The notes under the pieces: generated by a model
The model's database searches: none
The model's input: the letters and a program-made list of their open reading frames with translations, nothing else
What the model was told of the DNA's origin: nothing
Shown: positions 10,134 through 17,369 of the stretch, piece by piece
How positions within the stretch are numbered: the first letter of the stretch is position 1
Layout of the letters: every line of letters begins with the position of its first letter
Origin: Tritrichomonas musculus
Taxonomy: Eukaryota; Parabasalia; Tritrichomonadida; Tritrichomonadidae
Direction: 5' to 3'
Length of the DNA: 64,000 bases
Assembly (NCBI GenBank): GCA_039105265.1
Contig: JAPFFF010000007.1
Coordinates: 248,001-312,000 of the forward strand
Position numbers and translations under genes: made by a program

Positions 10134-10682
10134 ATGCTTTTTTTCCTCTATCTTCATTTTATAGCGCCTAAGGTCGAAGTAACATTTTCAGTGAAATATA
10201 CTGCTGCATGCCCGATTGTGAAAGAATCTTTTATGATTATTGATGAAGGAAAAGATATTATCAAACCGCCCAGATACGGAAAAACATACTATAGATTTAA
10301 ACCAGGAAAGCATTTTGTTGAAATAAGTCACCCATGGTGCACTTTTTACAATGTATCGATTGAAGTTCATCCAAATGGAAGATATGTTGCTTCTACTCAT
10401 AACCTCACTCTTCGAAACGAAGAAATCCCAATTCGTCACTTGAAGAATATTGATACAACCGACATATTTCAGATGCTTGGGCCATCCGTCTTTGTAATCG
10501 GAGGAATCATCTTTGGAGTTGTTTTCTGCTGCAAGAAGATGATGAACAATCCTCAGGTACAGGAAGAAATGAGACGCCAGCAAGAAAAGCTTCTCGAACA
10601 ACAGAAAGCCCAAAAAGAAGAATTGAAACGCCAAAAAGCTGCAAAGCAAAAAGGAAATGTTGCTGCCCACAAGAAAAAATGA
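10134..10682 (+). CDS. EMC7: ER membrane protein complex subunit 7
   Basis: The 182-residue protein starts at ATG 10134; the frame extends eight codons upstream only to a TTG. A signal peptide (MLFFLYLHFIA) precedes a lumenal beta-sandwich ending in YRFKPGKHFVEISHP and YNVSIEVHPNGRYVAS. A membrane segment (about residues 113-132) follows, then a cytosolic NPQVQEEMRRQQ helix and a lysine-rich tail. This order matches EMC7 ([28 protein letters not shown] segment, DPDMRREMEQ). EMC7 is the lumenal/cytosolic bridging subunit of the EMC insertase that places tail-anchored and multipass proteins in the ER membrane. Length is somewhat less than human EMC7. Confidence 0.8.
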   Translation: MLFFLYLHFIAPKVEVTFSVKYTAACPIVKESFMIIDEGKDIIKPPRYGKTYYRFKPGKHFVEISHPWCTFYNVSIEVHPNGRYVASTHNLTLRNEEIPIRHLKNIDTTDIFQMLGPSVFVIGGIIFGVVFCCKKMMNNPQVQEEMRRQQEKLLEQQKAQKEELKRQKAAKQKGNVAAHKKK

Positions 10683-10921
10683 TTATAACCAGTCTAATAT
10701 TAAGATATTTCTAATTATATTTCTTTTAATAAAATATATTGAATACTCTAAGTTAATTATATCGTTTCATTCCCGGATTTACAAAAAAACTGTTAAATAC
10801 ATAAAGTATTGAACCAGAAAAAATGATTTCAAGAGTGTTATATTTATAAATATATAAGTAAATAGATATTTCACTTTTTCTGAACTAAAGTTTAATAGAT
10901 ATTCCAAATTTTTTACAAAAA

Positions 10922-11605
10922 ATGAATCCAAGAGGAAGGAATAATAATAGCCATTTTTATCCTCATCCTGACCAAATTGGTAGACCTGGCGTACCTCCAT
11001 CAAACATCCAATATATTCCCCAATATGCTCAGCAACCTCAAATATCAAATCGACCAGCAAACGTTGGAACTGTTGGTGGCGCTGTAGCAGGTGTTGGAAC
11101 GCCAGGTGGATCTTTCCATATTGATATGACGCCTAATGAACTTTCTGGTCCTGATAGCCTTGATTATTCTACACCAATTCATTTTTCATATCTTTTTGCA
11201 AACCTTCACAACCCAGAGCTAGATGAAGAATTTGATATTAATAACCTAGGAATTGATCTTCAGACATCAGAACCGCTTTTACCAAACGTTTCTTATGCCG
11301 GATCTGAGAATCCATTAATTAATTACGGGCAATTTCCAGTTCCAAACTCATATCCTCGAGAAGAAAACAAAATAGATGCAATTAATCGTATTTCTCAATA
11401 TTCAGATGAATCTTTACTATTTATTTTTTATATTCATGCCCGAGATAAACTTCAAGAAAGCGCACATGATGAATTAAAAGAACGTGGCTACTTTTTTGAC
11501 CAAACAAAAAAAGTATGGTTTAATAAAGCAAAATTAGTTTTTGACATCAATAAGTGGAAATTTGTTACTCCTGATTCAAGTGGATACGTTCCTATTTCTG
11601 TATGA
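10922..11605 (+). CDS. NOT2: CCR4-NOT complex subunit NOT2
   Basis: The 227-residue protein has a proline/glycine-rich disordered N-terminus (residues 1-70), then NNLGIDLQTSEPLL, which corresponds to the TLGLNLNSPENLY anchor of CNOT2. It closes with the NOT-box domain (about residues 155-225): ESLLFIFYIHARDKLQESA, HDELKERGYFF, KVWFNKA and FDINKWKFV. These match the NOT2/3/5 box residues LLFYLYY, AAVEL.NRDWRYH, VWITRA and FFD..NWRK. NOT2 pairs with a NOT3/5 partner to bind the NOT1 scaffold of the deadenylase. It is much shorter than human CNOT2 (540), as NOT2 tends to be in small-genome protists. Confidence 0.88.
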   Translation: MNPRGRNNNSHFYPHPDQIGRPGVPPSNIQYIPQYAQQPQISNRPANVGTVGGAVAGVGTPGGSFHIDMTPNELSGPDSLDYSTPIHFSYLFANLHNPELDEEFDINNLGIDLQTSEPLLPNVSYAGSENPLINYGQFPVPNSYPREENKIDAINRISQYSDESLLFIFYIHARDKLQESAHDELKERGYFFDQTKKVWFNKAKLVFDINKWKFVTPDSSGYVPISV

Positions 11606-11785
11606 TTTAAATAACGACTTACTTTTCATTGTGTTTTTTTAAGTAGCTTACGTGAATTATCGAATAGCATAATAATGATTTTTCAAAATTATATTTAATA
11701 AAATGTGTTTAATTACATAATTATTACTATCTAAATATTTTATGTTAATACAAAATAAAAATCTAAATATTAACGAACAAATTGC

Positions 11786-12085
11786 TTAATTAGATAAATC
11801 CGACGTATCAACTTCTGCTAGAAGTTTTGAAATCATATTTTGGTCTATTGATGAAGAAGAATCACTAAGCGCTTCTTCTTTCTTTGGTTCTGGTGGTTTT
11901 ATAGTAGTTTGTTCGTCAAGTAAAGGTACTGATTCTGGCTTACCTCTACTTTTCTGTGTTGGATTAAATTCTGGATCAAAAATGGTTGTTGTATGAGCAT
12001 CTGTGGGTGAAATTATTGGTAATGGATATACTGGGGTTTCACTCTTTGTAAATTCTTCTTTGTTTTTGCTACAACAAGCACCCAT
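11786..12085 (-). CDS. Small acidic protein with N-myristoyl/palmitoyl signal
   Basis: The 99-residue protein begins MGACCSKNKEE: a glycine after Met, serine at position 6 and two cysteines, a classical signal for N-myristoylation plus palmitoylation and so for membrane anchoring. The rest is low-complexity, rich in Pro, Ser, Thr and acidic residues, with no recognised domain. An M3-like GACCGTTT in coding orientation lies about nine bases before the ATG, which supports the gene being real and the start being correct. Function unknown; a peripheral membrane adaptor is plausible. Confidence 0.7.
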   Translation of the reverse strand: MGACCSKNKEEFTKSETPVYPLPIISPTDAHTTTIFDPEFNPTQKSRGKPESVPLLDEQTTIKPPEPKKEEALSDSSSSIDQNMISKLLAEVDTSDLSN

Positions 12086-12093
12086 TATATTTT

Positions 12094-12101
12094 AAACGGT
12101 C
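12094..12101 (-). promoter_or_regulatory. M3-like core promoter element
   Basis: GACCGTTT reads in the same direction as the minus-strand gene starting at 12085, eight bases before its ATG. It is an exact fit to the T. vaginalis M3 consensus. Confidence 0.55.
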
Positions 12102-12182
12102 TCTTTGAACGTTGTTTGAATGAACATTCAAATTAAAAAAATACTTTATTCCGAAAAATAATATATTAAAATATTTATATTT

Positions 12183-12206
12183 AAAAAAAAAAAAAAAAAA
12201 AAAAAA
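12183..12206. repeat. A24 homopolymer
   Basis: An uninterrupted run of 24 A lies upstream of the minus-strand gene at 12085. Likely length-variable. Confidence 0.9.
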
Positions 12207-12372
12207 GCATTTGTTGTGCTCTATTGGTAAAAAAAAGTGATAAATATGGTGAGTCATTAGAATATCCAAAATATATAATATATCAATTTATAAAAGAAGA
12301 ATGAATTTTAATATATTCGTGATTTGTATAATTCCAAAATCATTTGCTTAAAACAAAACAAAACAAAACAAA

Positions 12373-13140
12373 TTAAAATGTCTGAAGCTGACTAAATTCG
12401 AAAGCGTCGTCACCAAGTATAGCTCTTGTGTATTCAGGATTTTGTTCTTCTTCTTTCCTTCTGCAATACAAATATAATGTAAGAACAACAATCAAAAGGA
12501 AAAAGAATGTAGCGCAAAGAGCAATCAAAAAATATCTTTGTTTCCTTTCTTCATCTTCGTCTTCATCTATTTGATTTTGTGTCTTTGTGATTATTGGTGT
12601 TGGTGTAGAAACTGGTGTTGATGTTGGATTTGGTGTGGGAATCGAGGTTGGAATTGAGCTTAGAGTTGGGGTTGGGGTTGATGTTGCAAGAGAAGTTGGA
12701 TTAGATGATAGCGAAGGTGTTGGTGGAATTGATGTAGTTAACGGAGAGAGATTTGATATCGAAGATGTTTCTTCTGGAATAGGCGTTATCGAGGCTACTG
12801 CAATAGGTGTGGATATCGGGGTTGATAAAGGAGGCATTGCTGAAGATAATGTTTCTGTTGGCTCTATTGAAGTTTTACTTTCTGTTGTAAAATCTAAAGA
12901 TTGTGATGATGAAGCATCTAATAATTGCTCATGATATTCATTTAAGTCTTGATCTTTAAGTTTTCTTTCTTTCATTAACTTATTTTTTTGTAATCTGATT
13001 TCTTTATTATCAAATAAAACATTTTGTTTCAAAAAAGTATTTGCAATTTGTTTGAAAGATGATCTCCTTAATGGATACCGTAAATTTTTACTTTGCTTCA
13101 CATCAAGCCTGGATGAAACAAAAAATATAAAAAGAAACAT
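12373..13140 (-). CDS. Type I membrane protein with Ser/Thr/Pro-rich stalk
   Basis: From ATG 13140 the protein is 255 residues; the frame runs further upstream only to a TTG. A hydrophobic N-terminus (MFLFIFFVSS) reads as a signal peptide. A basic, charged segment follows, then a long stalk of imperfect TP/SP/IPTP motifs (about residues 85-190), typical of an O-glycosylated surface stalk. An acidic EDEDEERKQR patch leads into one membrane segment (about residues 204-226, YFLIALCATFFFLLIVVLTL), followed by CRRKEEEQ and a short cytosolic tail ending FEFSQLQTF. No adhesion or enzyme domain is visible. Probably a surface or endolysosomal protein; function unknown. Confidence 0.65.
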   Translation of the reverse strand: MFLFIFFVSSRLDVKQSKNLRYPLRRSSFKQIANTFLKQNVLFDNKEIRLQKNKLMKERKLKDQDLNEYHEQLLDASSSQSLDFTTESKTSIEPTETLSSAMPPLSTPISTPIAVASITPIPEETSSISNLSPLTTSIPPTPSLSSNPTSLATSTPTPTLSSIPTSIPTPNPTSTPVSTPTPIITKTQNQIDEDEDEERKQRYFLIALCATFFFLLIVVLTLYLYCRRKEEEQNPEYTRAILGDDAFEFSQLQTF

Positions 13141-13280
13141 ATGATTTGATAGTATGAAAAGAAAAAATTCAAATAAGCATATGAACAAATAAGCATTTAA
13201 AAACAGTTTATTTGTTTAAAAAAAGATAGAATCTATATATTTGCAAAAAAGCGCTTGTAAAATACAGGGTAATAACAATT

Positions 13281-13865
13281 CTATTCTTTTTCTTCCTTTT
13301 TGAGTTTAGACTGAATAATGTGTAAATCGTTTTCAATTTCTTGAGGTGATATATGGATTTTAAGATCTTCTGATTCTTGGAGTCTTGTCTTCATCGTTGC
13401 ATCATCAGGAAAAGACGGGAATTGAATTTCGTTCTCTCTAACAAAAGAATTAAATTCATCTTCATTCATTATTCCTTTAAGCTGTCCTAATAAATTCTGA
13501 TATTGAGCATAATAAGCGCGCATTATCCTATCATAAAATGTTCGAGTCAAGATTTCATTTTCTAAATTAATCCTCTCGGTGTCTATTTTAACTTGCTGAT
13601 CAATGACTTGAAGTCTTAAATTTAGGCGTTCTGCTGCTTGTTGTTTTCTATTATCACGTATTTCATTCAATAATTTGATGCATTCTTTTTGATGTGGATT
13701 ATTATTACTTTCTAGTGAATTCCATTCGTTTTCTAATGCGCTTAAAGAATCACGAAACGCCATGAATTCGATTTTTTGAAGCTCAGAAAGATTATCAGGG
13801 ATTGGAATCTCACTTACAGATTTAGAGCTCATATTTTTCTTTTTAAAATTTTGAGTGATTACCAT
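13281..13865 (-). CDS. Coiled-coil protein, possibly Sds3/BRMS1-like
   Basis: The frame gives 194 residues from ATG 13865; a second ATG twelve codons in (MSSKSVSEIP) is equally plausible. Long charged helices (about residues 25-150) contain FRDSLSALENEWNSL, ECIKLLNEIRDNRK and ERLNLRLQVIDQQVKID. The layout, a short helix followed by a long antiparallel helix, recalls the Sds3/BRMS1 family of Sin3-HDAC corepressor subunits. Sequence similarity is weak and the call is tentative. It is divergent to UBA3, with only 62 bases between the two starts. Confidence 0.5.
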   Translation of the reverse strand: MVITQNFKKKNMSSKSVSEIPIPDNLSELQKIEFMAFRDSLSALENEWNSLESNNNPHQKECIKLLNEIRDNRKQQAAERLNLRLQVIDQQVKIDTERINLENEILTRTFYDRIMRAYYAQYQNLLGQLKGIMNEDEFNSFVRENEIQFPSFPDDATMKTRLQESEDLKIHISPQEIENDLHIIQSKLKKEEKE

Positions 13866-13927
13866 TTTATGTAAATATTTGGTCGAAATTCTATATATTA
13901 TTCAATAATTTTGACACGAATAGAATA

Positions 13928-15172
13928 ATGATTCCTTCTTCGACTAATAATCTATTTGAAGAAAAAGGCCCTTTTTGTCAAAAATATTATGAATCAGGTG
14001 AAAGTGGAAGAGAATATTTTCTTTCTTCAAAAATTCTTGTTATTGGTGCAGGAGGCTTAGGATGCGAAATTTTGAAATCGCTTGCTTTAACTGGTTTTAA
14101 AAACATTGACGTAATTGATCTTGATACAATTGATGTTTCAAATCTAAATCGTCAATTTTTATTTAGAGAAAAAGATGTTGGCCGCCCCAAAGCAATTGTG
14201 GCTGCTGAGTTTATAAAATGTAGAATAAAAAATGTTAATATTAACGCTCATTTTTGTAAAATGGAGGAGAAAGATGATGATTTTTACAAGTCATTTGATT
14301 TAGTTATTGGAGGTGTTGATTCAGTAAAGGCAAGAATGTGGATAAGTGATAAATTATGTCAAATTGCCCAACAAACTTTTGGAGAATATACCATACCTTA
14401 TATTGACGGAGGCACAGAAGAATGGAAAGGGCATGTTAAATTTATAATTCCACTTAAAAACGCATGCATGAGATGCCAGGAAATTCTCTTCCCACCTCCA
14501 GTCACATTCCAAGCTTGTACAGTTGCCTCACATCCAAGGCAGCCTGAGCATTGCATTGTTTGGGCTAAAGAACTCCAATGGTCCAAATTGCGCCCTAACG
14601 AAACTATTGATGGTGATAACGAAGAACATATTAAATGGATAATGAATGAAGCAAAGCAGCATGCGCGTCAATTTAAGATCGATGATAATTTAATAACAAT
14701 TAGTCTCACAAAGGGTGTAGTTAAAAACATTATTCCAGCAATTGCTACTACTCAAGCTATCATTGGAGCAACATGTGCGACAGAGGCTTTAAAATATGTT
14801 ACTCAAACTGGACCAAATATCAATAATAATTTTTTATACGTCGGAGATTCAGCGTCTGGATTATATAGTTCTCATTTTCTCTTCCAGAAGAAAGATGATT
14901 GCCTTTCATGTTCAATAAAATTTGAAAAAGTATCAGTAGAACCAACAACAACAGTCAGACAATTAATGGATAAGGTGAAAACTGAGTTGAATTATCCATT
15001 AACAAGTCTTCGAACTGCTGATGTAACAATATATATGCCAATTATCGCAACAACAGAGAAGAACTTAGATAAACTTATTTCAGAGTTTGTAAATAAAGAC
15101 GATATTTTATTAGCGACTTCAAAAGAGAGAAATGAACCTTTAGAATTTGTTATTGAAGGACTATGGTCGTAA
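13928..15172 (+). CDS. UBA3: NEDD8-activating enzyme E1 catalytic subunit
   Basis: The 414-residue protein is a complete UBA3-type E1. The adenylation site has GAGGLG at residues 40-45 and DLDTIDVSNLNRQFLF at 64-79. Zinc ligands are C180 and C183 plus the later CLSC pair. The catalytic cysteine is C197 in QACTVASHPRQPEHC, matching the conserved CTIASMPRLPEHC of UBA3. The C-terminal part (about residues 345-414) fits the ubiquitin-like E2-binding domain. With an APPBP1-type partner it adenylates NEDD8 and passes it to UBC12 for cullin modification. Length is close to human UBA3. ATG 13928 is the first start after the divergent promoter. Confidence 0.92.
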   Translation: MIPSSTNNLFEEKGPFCQKYYESGESGREYFLSSKILVIGAGGLGCEILKSLALTGFKNIDVIDLDTIDVSNLNRQFLFREKDVGRPKAIVAAEFIKCRIKNVNINAHFCKMEEKDDDFYKSFDLVIGGVDSVKARMWISDKLCQIAQQTFGEYTIPYIDGGTEEWKGHVKFIIPLKNACMRCQEILFPPPVTFQACTVASHPRQPEHCIVWAKELQWSKLRPNETIDGDNEEHIKWIMNEAKQHARQFKIDDNLITISLTKGVVKNIIPAIATTQAIIGATCATEALKYVTQTGPNINNNFLYVGDSASGLYSSHFLFQKKDDCLSCSIKFEKVSVEPTTTVRQLMDKVKTELNYPLTSLRTADVTIYMPIIATTEKNLDKLISEFVNKDDILLATSKERNEPLEFVIEGLWS

Positions 15173-15338
15173 AAGATTGTAAGTGTAATTTATTAACATG
15201 TAATATGATAATTAAAGAATAGGTATTATTATTTATTACATATATATATTAATGCAAATCTTTTTGTCACTTTTTGATTTTCATAGCTTTTGATGTAGTT
15301 TGATGTGATGAAAAAAATTATTTTTGTTAAAAATAAAA

Positions 15339-15702
15339 ATGAACCGTGAGAACGCAGCCAAGGGAAATTCCAGTGTCCAGTCACGTAAAATTAATGAGCA
15401 AAAAGCTGAATTGGAAGAAGCTTTCAACGATTGCTCAATGAAAATACAGAGTATGTTTTATATCATTTTTTAGCTAATTCATAGATTTTGAAAAAGAAGT
15501 GCAACTCTTTAATTCCAATTTAAATAAAGCAATAGAATGTACTATTTTATTTTTCTGATACATAGCTCAAGGAAAAGGATACTCTTTACTAGAAGAAATC
15601 ATGGAATGGCTTCAAAAAATTCATCATACTGCATGTGAAAAAGAAGCTCATCTTCAAGGAATACTTCAAGAAGCACAGAATGTATTTTATAATACAGAAT
15701 AA
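15339..15702 (+). CDS. Small coiled-coil protein encoded by three exons with tiny introns
   Basis: Exons 15339-15450, 15485-15538 and 15566-15702 join in frame to give 100 residues (MNRENAAKGNSS... ending AQNVFYNTE) with a TAA at 15700. Intron 1 (34 nt, GTATGT...GCTAATTCATAG) and intron 2 (27 nt, GTACTA...TCTGATACATAG) each match the trichomonad acceptor motif ACTAACACACAG at 8 of 12 positions. Without splicing the frame ends soon after exon 1, and removing both introns restores one open frame across all three exons. The product is helical (INEQKAELEEAFNDCSMKIQ, KIHHTACEKEAHLQG). No family was recognised. A subunit-like small coiled-coil protein is plausible. Confidence 0.75.
15451..15484 (+). 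other. 34-nt spliceosomal intron
   Basis: GTATGT donor and a CTAAT branch-like sequence fused to CATAG at the acceptor. Removing it keeps the frame (AGA-T becomes AAT TTT GAA). Confidence 0.75.
15539..15565 (+). other. 27-nt spliceosomal intron
   Basis: GTACTA donor, pyrimidine-rich middle, CTGATACATAG acceptor. Removing it keeps the frame (GAA TCT CAA GGA). The donor is less canonical than that of intron 1. Confidence 0.7.
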
Positions 15703-16008
15703 AAAAAATCCAAATAGATACTCAAATGAATGAAAAAAGAATTTTTAATTAAAAACCAATTTCAAAATTTTATTCATTATTCCTCTTTTTTAGTTTAGTT
15801 ATCATGATTTTTTTAAAAAGTTTTTAAAAATTAATATTTCTACTTATAAACAATAGATCGCTTAAAATATCAATGATATTAAAATAAAAAAATGATAGAA
15901 AAAAGCATAAAGACATAAAAAAATGATAAAAATATATATACATATACACCAATGATGATTTATGGAAAATGCATAGAAATGTATAGATATGAGTCGAGCA
16001 AAAAAAAT
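15703..16008. other. AT-rich intergenic region between convergent genes
   Basis: Only AT-rich sequence between the ends of the three-exon gene and the exonuclease-like gene. No feature was recognised. Confidence 0.5.
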
Positions 16009-17097
16009 TCAAGAAAATCTAATTAGCATTTGTTCCAAACGAGATCTATTTGTATTTAATTTCTCTGATACATTTTGATTAATTTCTAATGCTTTTTCAG
16101 GAGGAATTATACCATTATAATTTGTTTTTAAAATACGGGCTGCGCTTATGAGTGCATAAGTCTCTCTAAAAACTTTTAAAAGCTCGAGTAAATCTTCTTC
16201 TGTTTCATCTTTTAAATCTGTTTGTTGATTGTAATCCCTGGATCGAAAATAATTGAAAAAAGATACTTCTCTTGCGATTCCTGGCGCAAGATAATTTTGG
16301 CATTTGGCTGAAAATTGATAAAATTCTATTGCTTTTTGATTAGTTTGAATAAAAACATTTTCAGTTAAATTTGATTTAATGCAATAAACAGCAGCCAAGC
16401 CTGTCATATAAATGTCTGATGAAGCCATTTCAAAAAGTTCTTCTGACATCATCTCTTGAAATGGGTTTTCCTTATCTTTTGATAAAAACATAATTACATC
16501 AAAATATGAATGCTTTTCATTATTAATTTTTTCATTTGCTTTTTCTGCTAGGGGATCCATTCTTATCGCTTGATTTACAAACCATTTCAAGCCTCTGACT
16601 TTAGTGTTAAATATGTGATTTGGTATATTATAAAGAGTTGCAACTTGTGAATCGAAAACGTTATTTAAATTAATTGAAATTCCAGCTTCCATCATTGAAG
16701 AAAAGTCTTTTGTAAAATCAAAAGTATAGATTAATGTGAAAGAATGGCATAAAATCGCGGATATATACTGTCTAATTGTATTATTAATTGGAGAAATAAT
16801 AATATAACCTGGATTTGTGCCAACAGGTGGAGGATCAAGACCAGAACGAACACTATAAGAATCATTAAAAATTTCGCCAATCTGAATGCACCCAAGTGAA
16901 TGTTCGATAGTTCCAAGAGAAAATCCTTCGCAATCTATTGCTATATTAATAAATTTTCTATTATTGGCTCTTTGAAGTAAATCTAGGCACCAACTTTGAA
17001 AAAGTGCGAGACTTTCTGGAATTTCCTCTCTAACTAATGTGAATTTTGCATCAGTAATAGGGCATTGAACTTCTTTTATAATATCTTTTTGGCTCAT
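16009..17097 (-). CDS. 3'-5' exonuclease-domain (DEDD, EXD1-like) protein
   Basis: The 362-residue protein begins at ATG 17097. INIAIDCEGF (about residues 51-60) is the first DEDD exonuclease motif, with Asp and Glu metal ligands. TFDFTKDFSSM (about 125-135) could be the second motif, NVFDSQVA (about 146-153) resembles the conserved D-x-Q segment, and a later YCIKSNL region may hold the C-terminal motif. The fold is RNase D / Egalitarian-like, a family of RNA-trimming or RNA-binding proteins. The usual H/Y-x3-D of motif III is not obvious, so activity is uncertain. A short palindrome (TTTTTCCTAAA/TTTAGGAAAAA) lies just upstream. Confidence 0.6.
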   Translation of the reverse strand: MSQKDIIKEVQCPITDAKFTLVREEIPESLALFQSWCLDLLQRANNRKFINIAIDCEGFSLGTIEHSLGCIQIGEIFNDSYSVRSGLDPPPVGTNPGYIIISPINNTIRQYISAILCHSFTLIYTFDFTKDFSSMMEAGISINLNNVFDSQVATLYNIPNHIFNTKVRGLKWFVNQAIRMDPLAEKANEKINNEKHSYFDVIMFLSKDKENPFQEMMSEELFEMASSDIYMTGLAAVYCIKSNLTENVFIQTNQKAIEFYQFSAKCQNYLAPGIAREVSFFNYFRSRDYNQQTDLKDETEEDLLELLKVFRETYALISAARILKTNYNGIIPPEKALEINQNVSEKLNTNRSRLEQMLIRFS

Positions 17098-17194
17098 ATA
17101 TTGCTAATTTTTCCTAAAATTTAGGAAAAAAACTCTTTGATTCTCAGAAATGAAAAAAAATAATTTATTTTTTCATCTTTTCAATATTCAATTA

Positions 17195-17266
17195 GGGTGA
17201 TTGGTCTAGTGGTATGATTCTCGCTTTGGGTGCGAGAGGTCTCGGGTTCAATTCCCGAATCGCCCC
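17195..17266 (+). tRNA. tRNA-Pro(TGG)
   Basis: A 72-base cloverleaf without intron. Acceptor stem GGGTGAT pairs with ATCGCCC (one G-T pair), discriminator C. The anticodon stem CTCGC/GCGAG encloses TTTGGGT, giving anticodon TGG. The T arm has GGGTTCAATTCCC (B box GGTTCAATTCC) and the D arm TGGTCTAGTGG (A box). A T8 run at 17271-17278 serves as the Pol III terminator. CCA is not encoded. Confidence 0.97.
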
Positions 17267-17270
17267 GTAA

Positions 17271-17278
17271 TTTTTTTT
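17271..17278 (+). terminator. RNA polymerase III T-run terminator of tRNA-Pro
   Basis: Eight consecutive T begin five bases after the tRNA discriminator base. Confidence 0.85.
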
Positions 17279-17369
17279 ATTTATGAATTTTGAAGGAAAA
17301 AAAAAGATGGAAATGGAGAAAAAGTGTTGATAAATAAACAATATTTAGTAAAAAGCATTTGATGAGATT

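Noticed and set aside
10188-10670. 160-codon antisense frame over EMC7
   Set aside because: Shadow of the EMC7 coding sequence; the sense frame has clear family motifs.
12587-12934. Antisense Gly/Val-rich frame of 115 codons
   Set aside because: Mirror of the Thr/Pro/Ser stalk repeat of the minus-strand membrane protein gene.
13141-13188. Upstream extension of the stalked membrane protein starting at TTG
   Set aside because: ATG 13140 begins a good signal peptide; the extension has no start codon.
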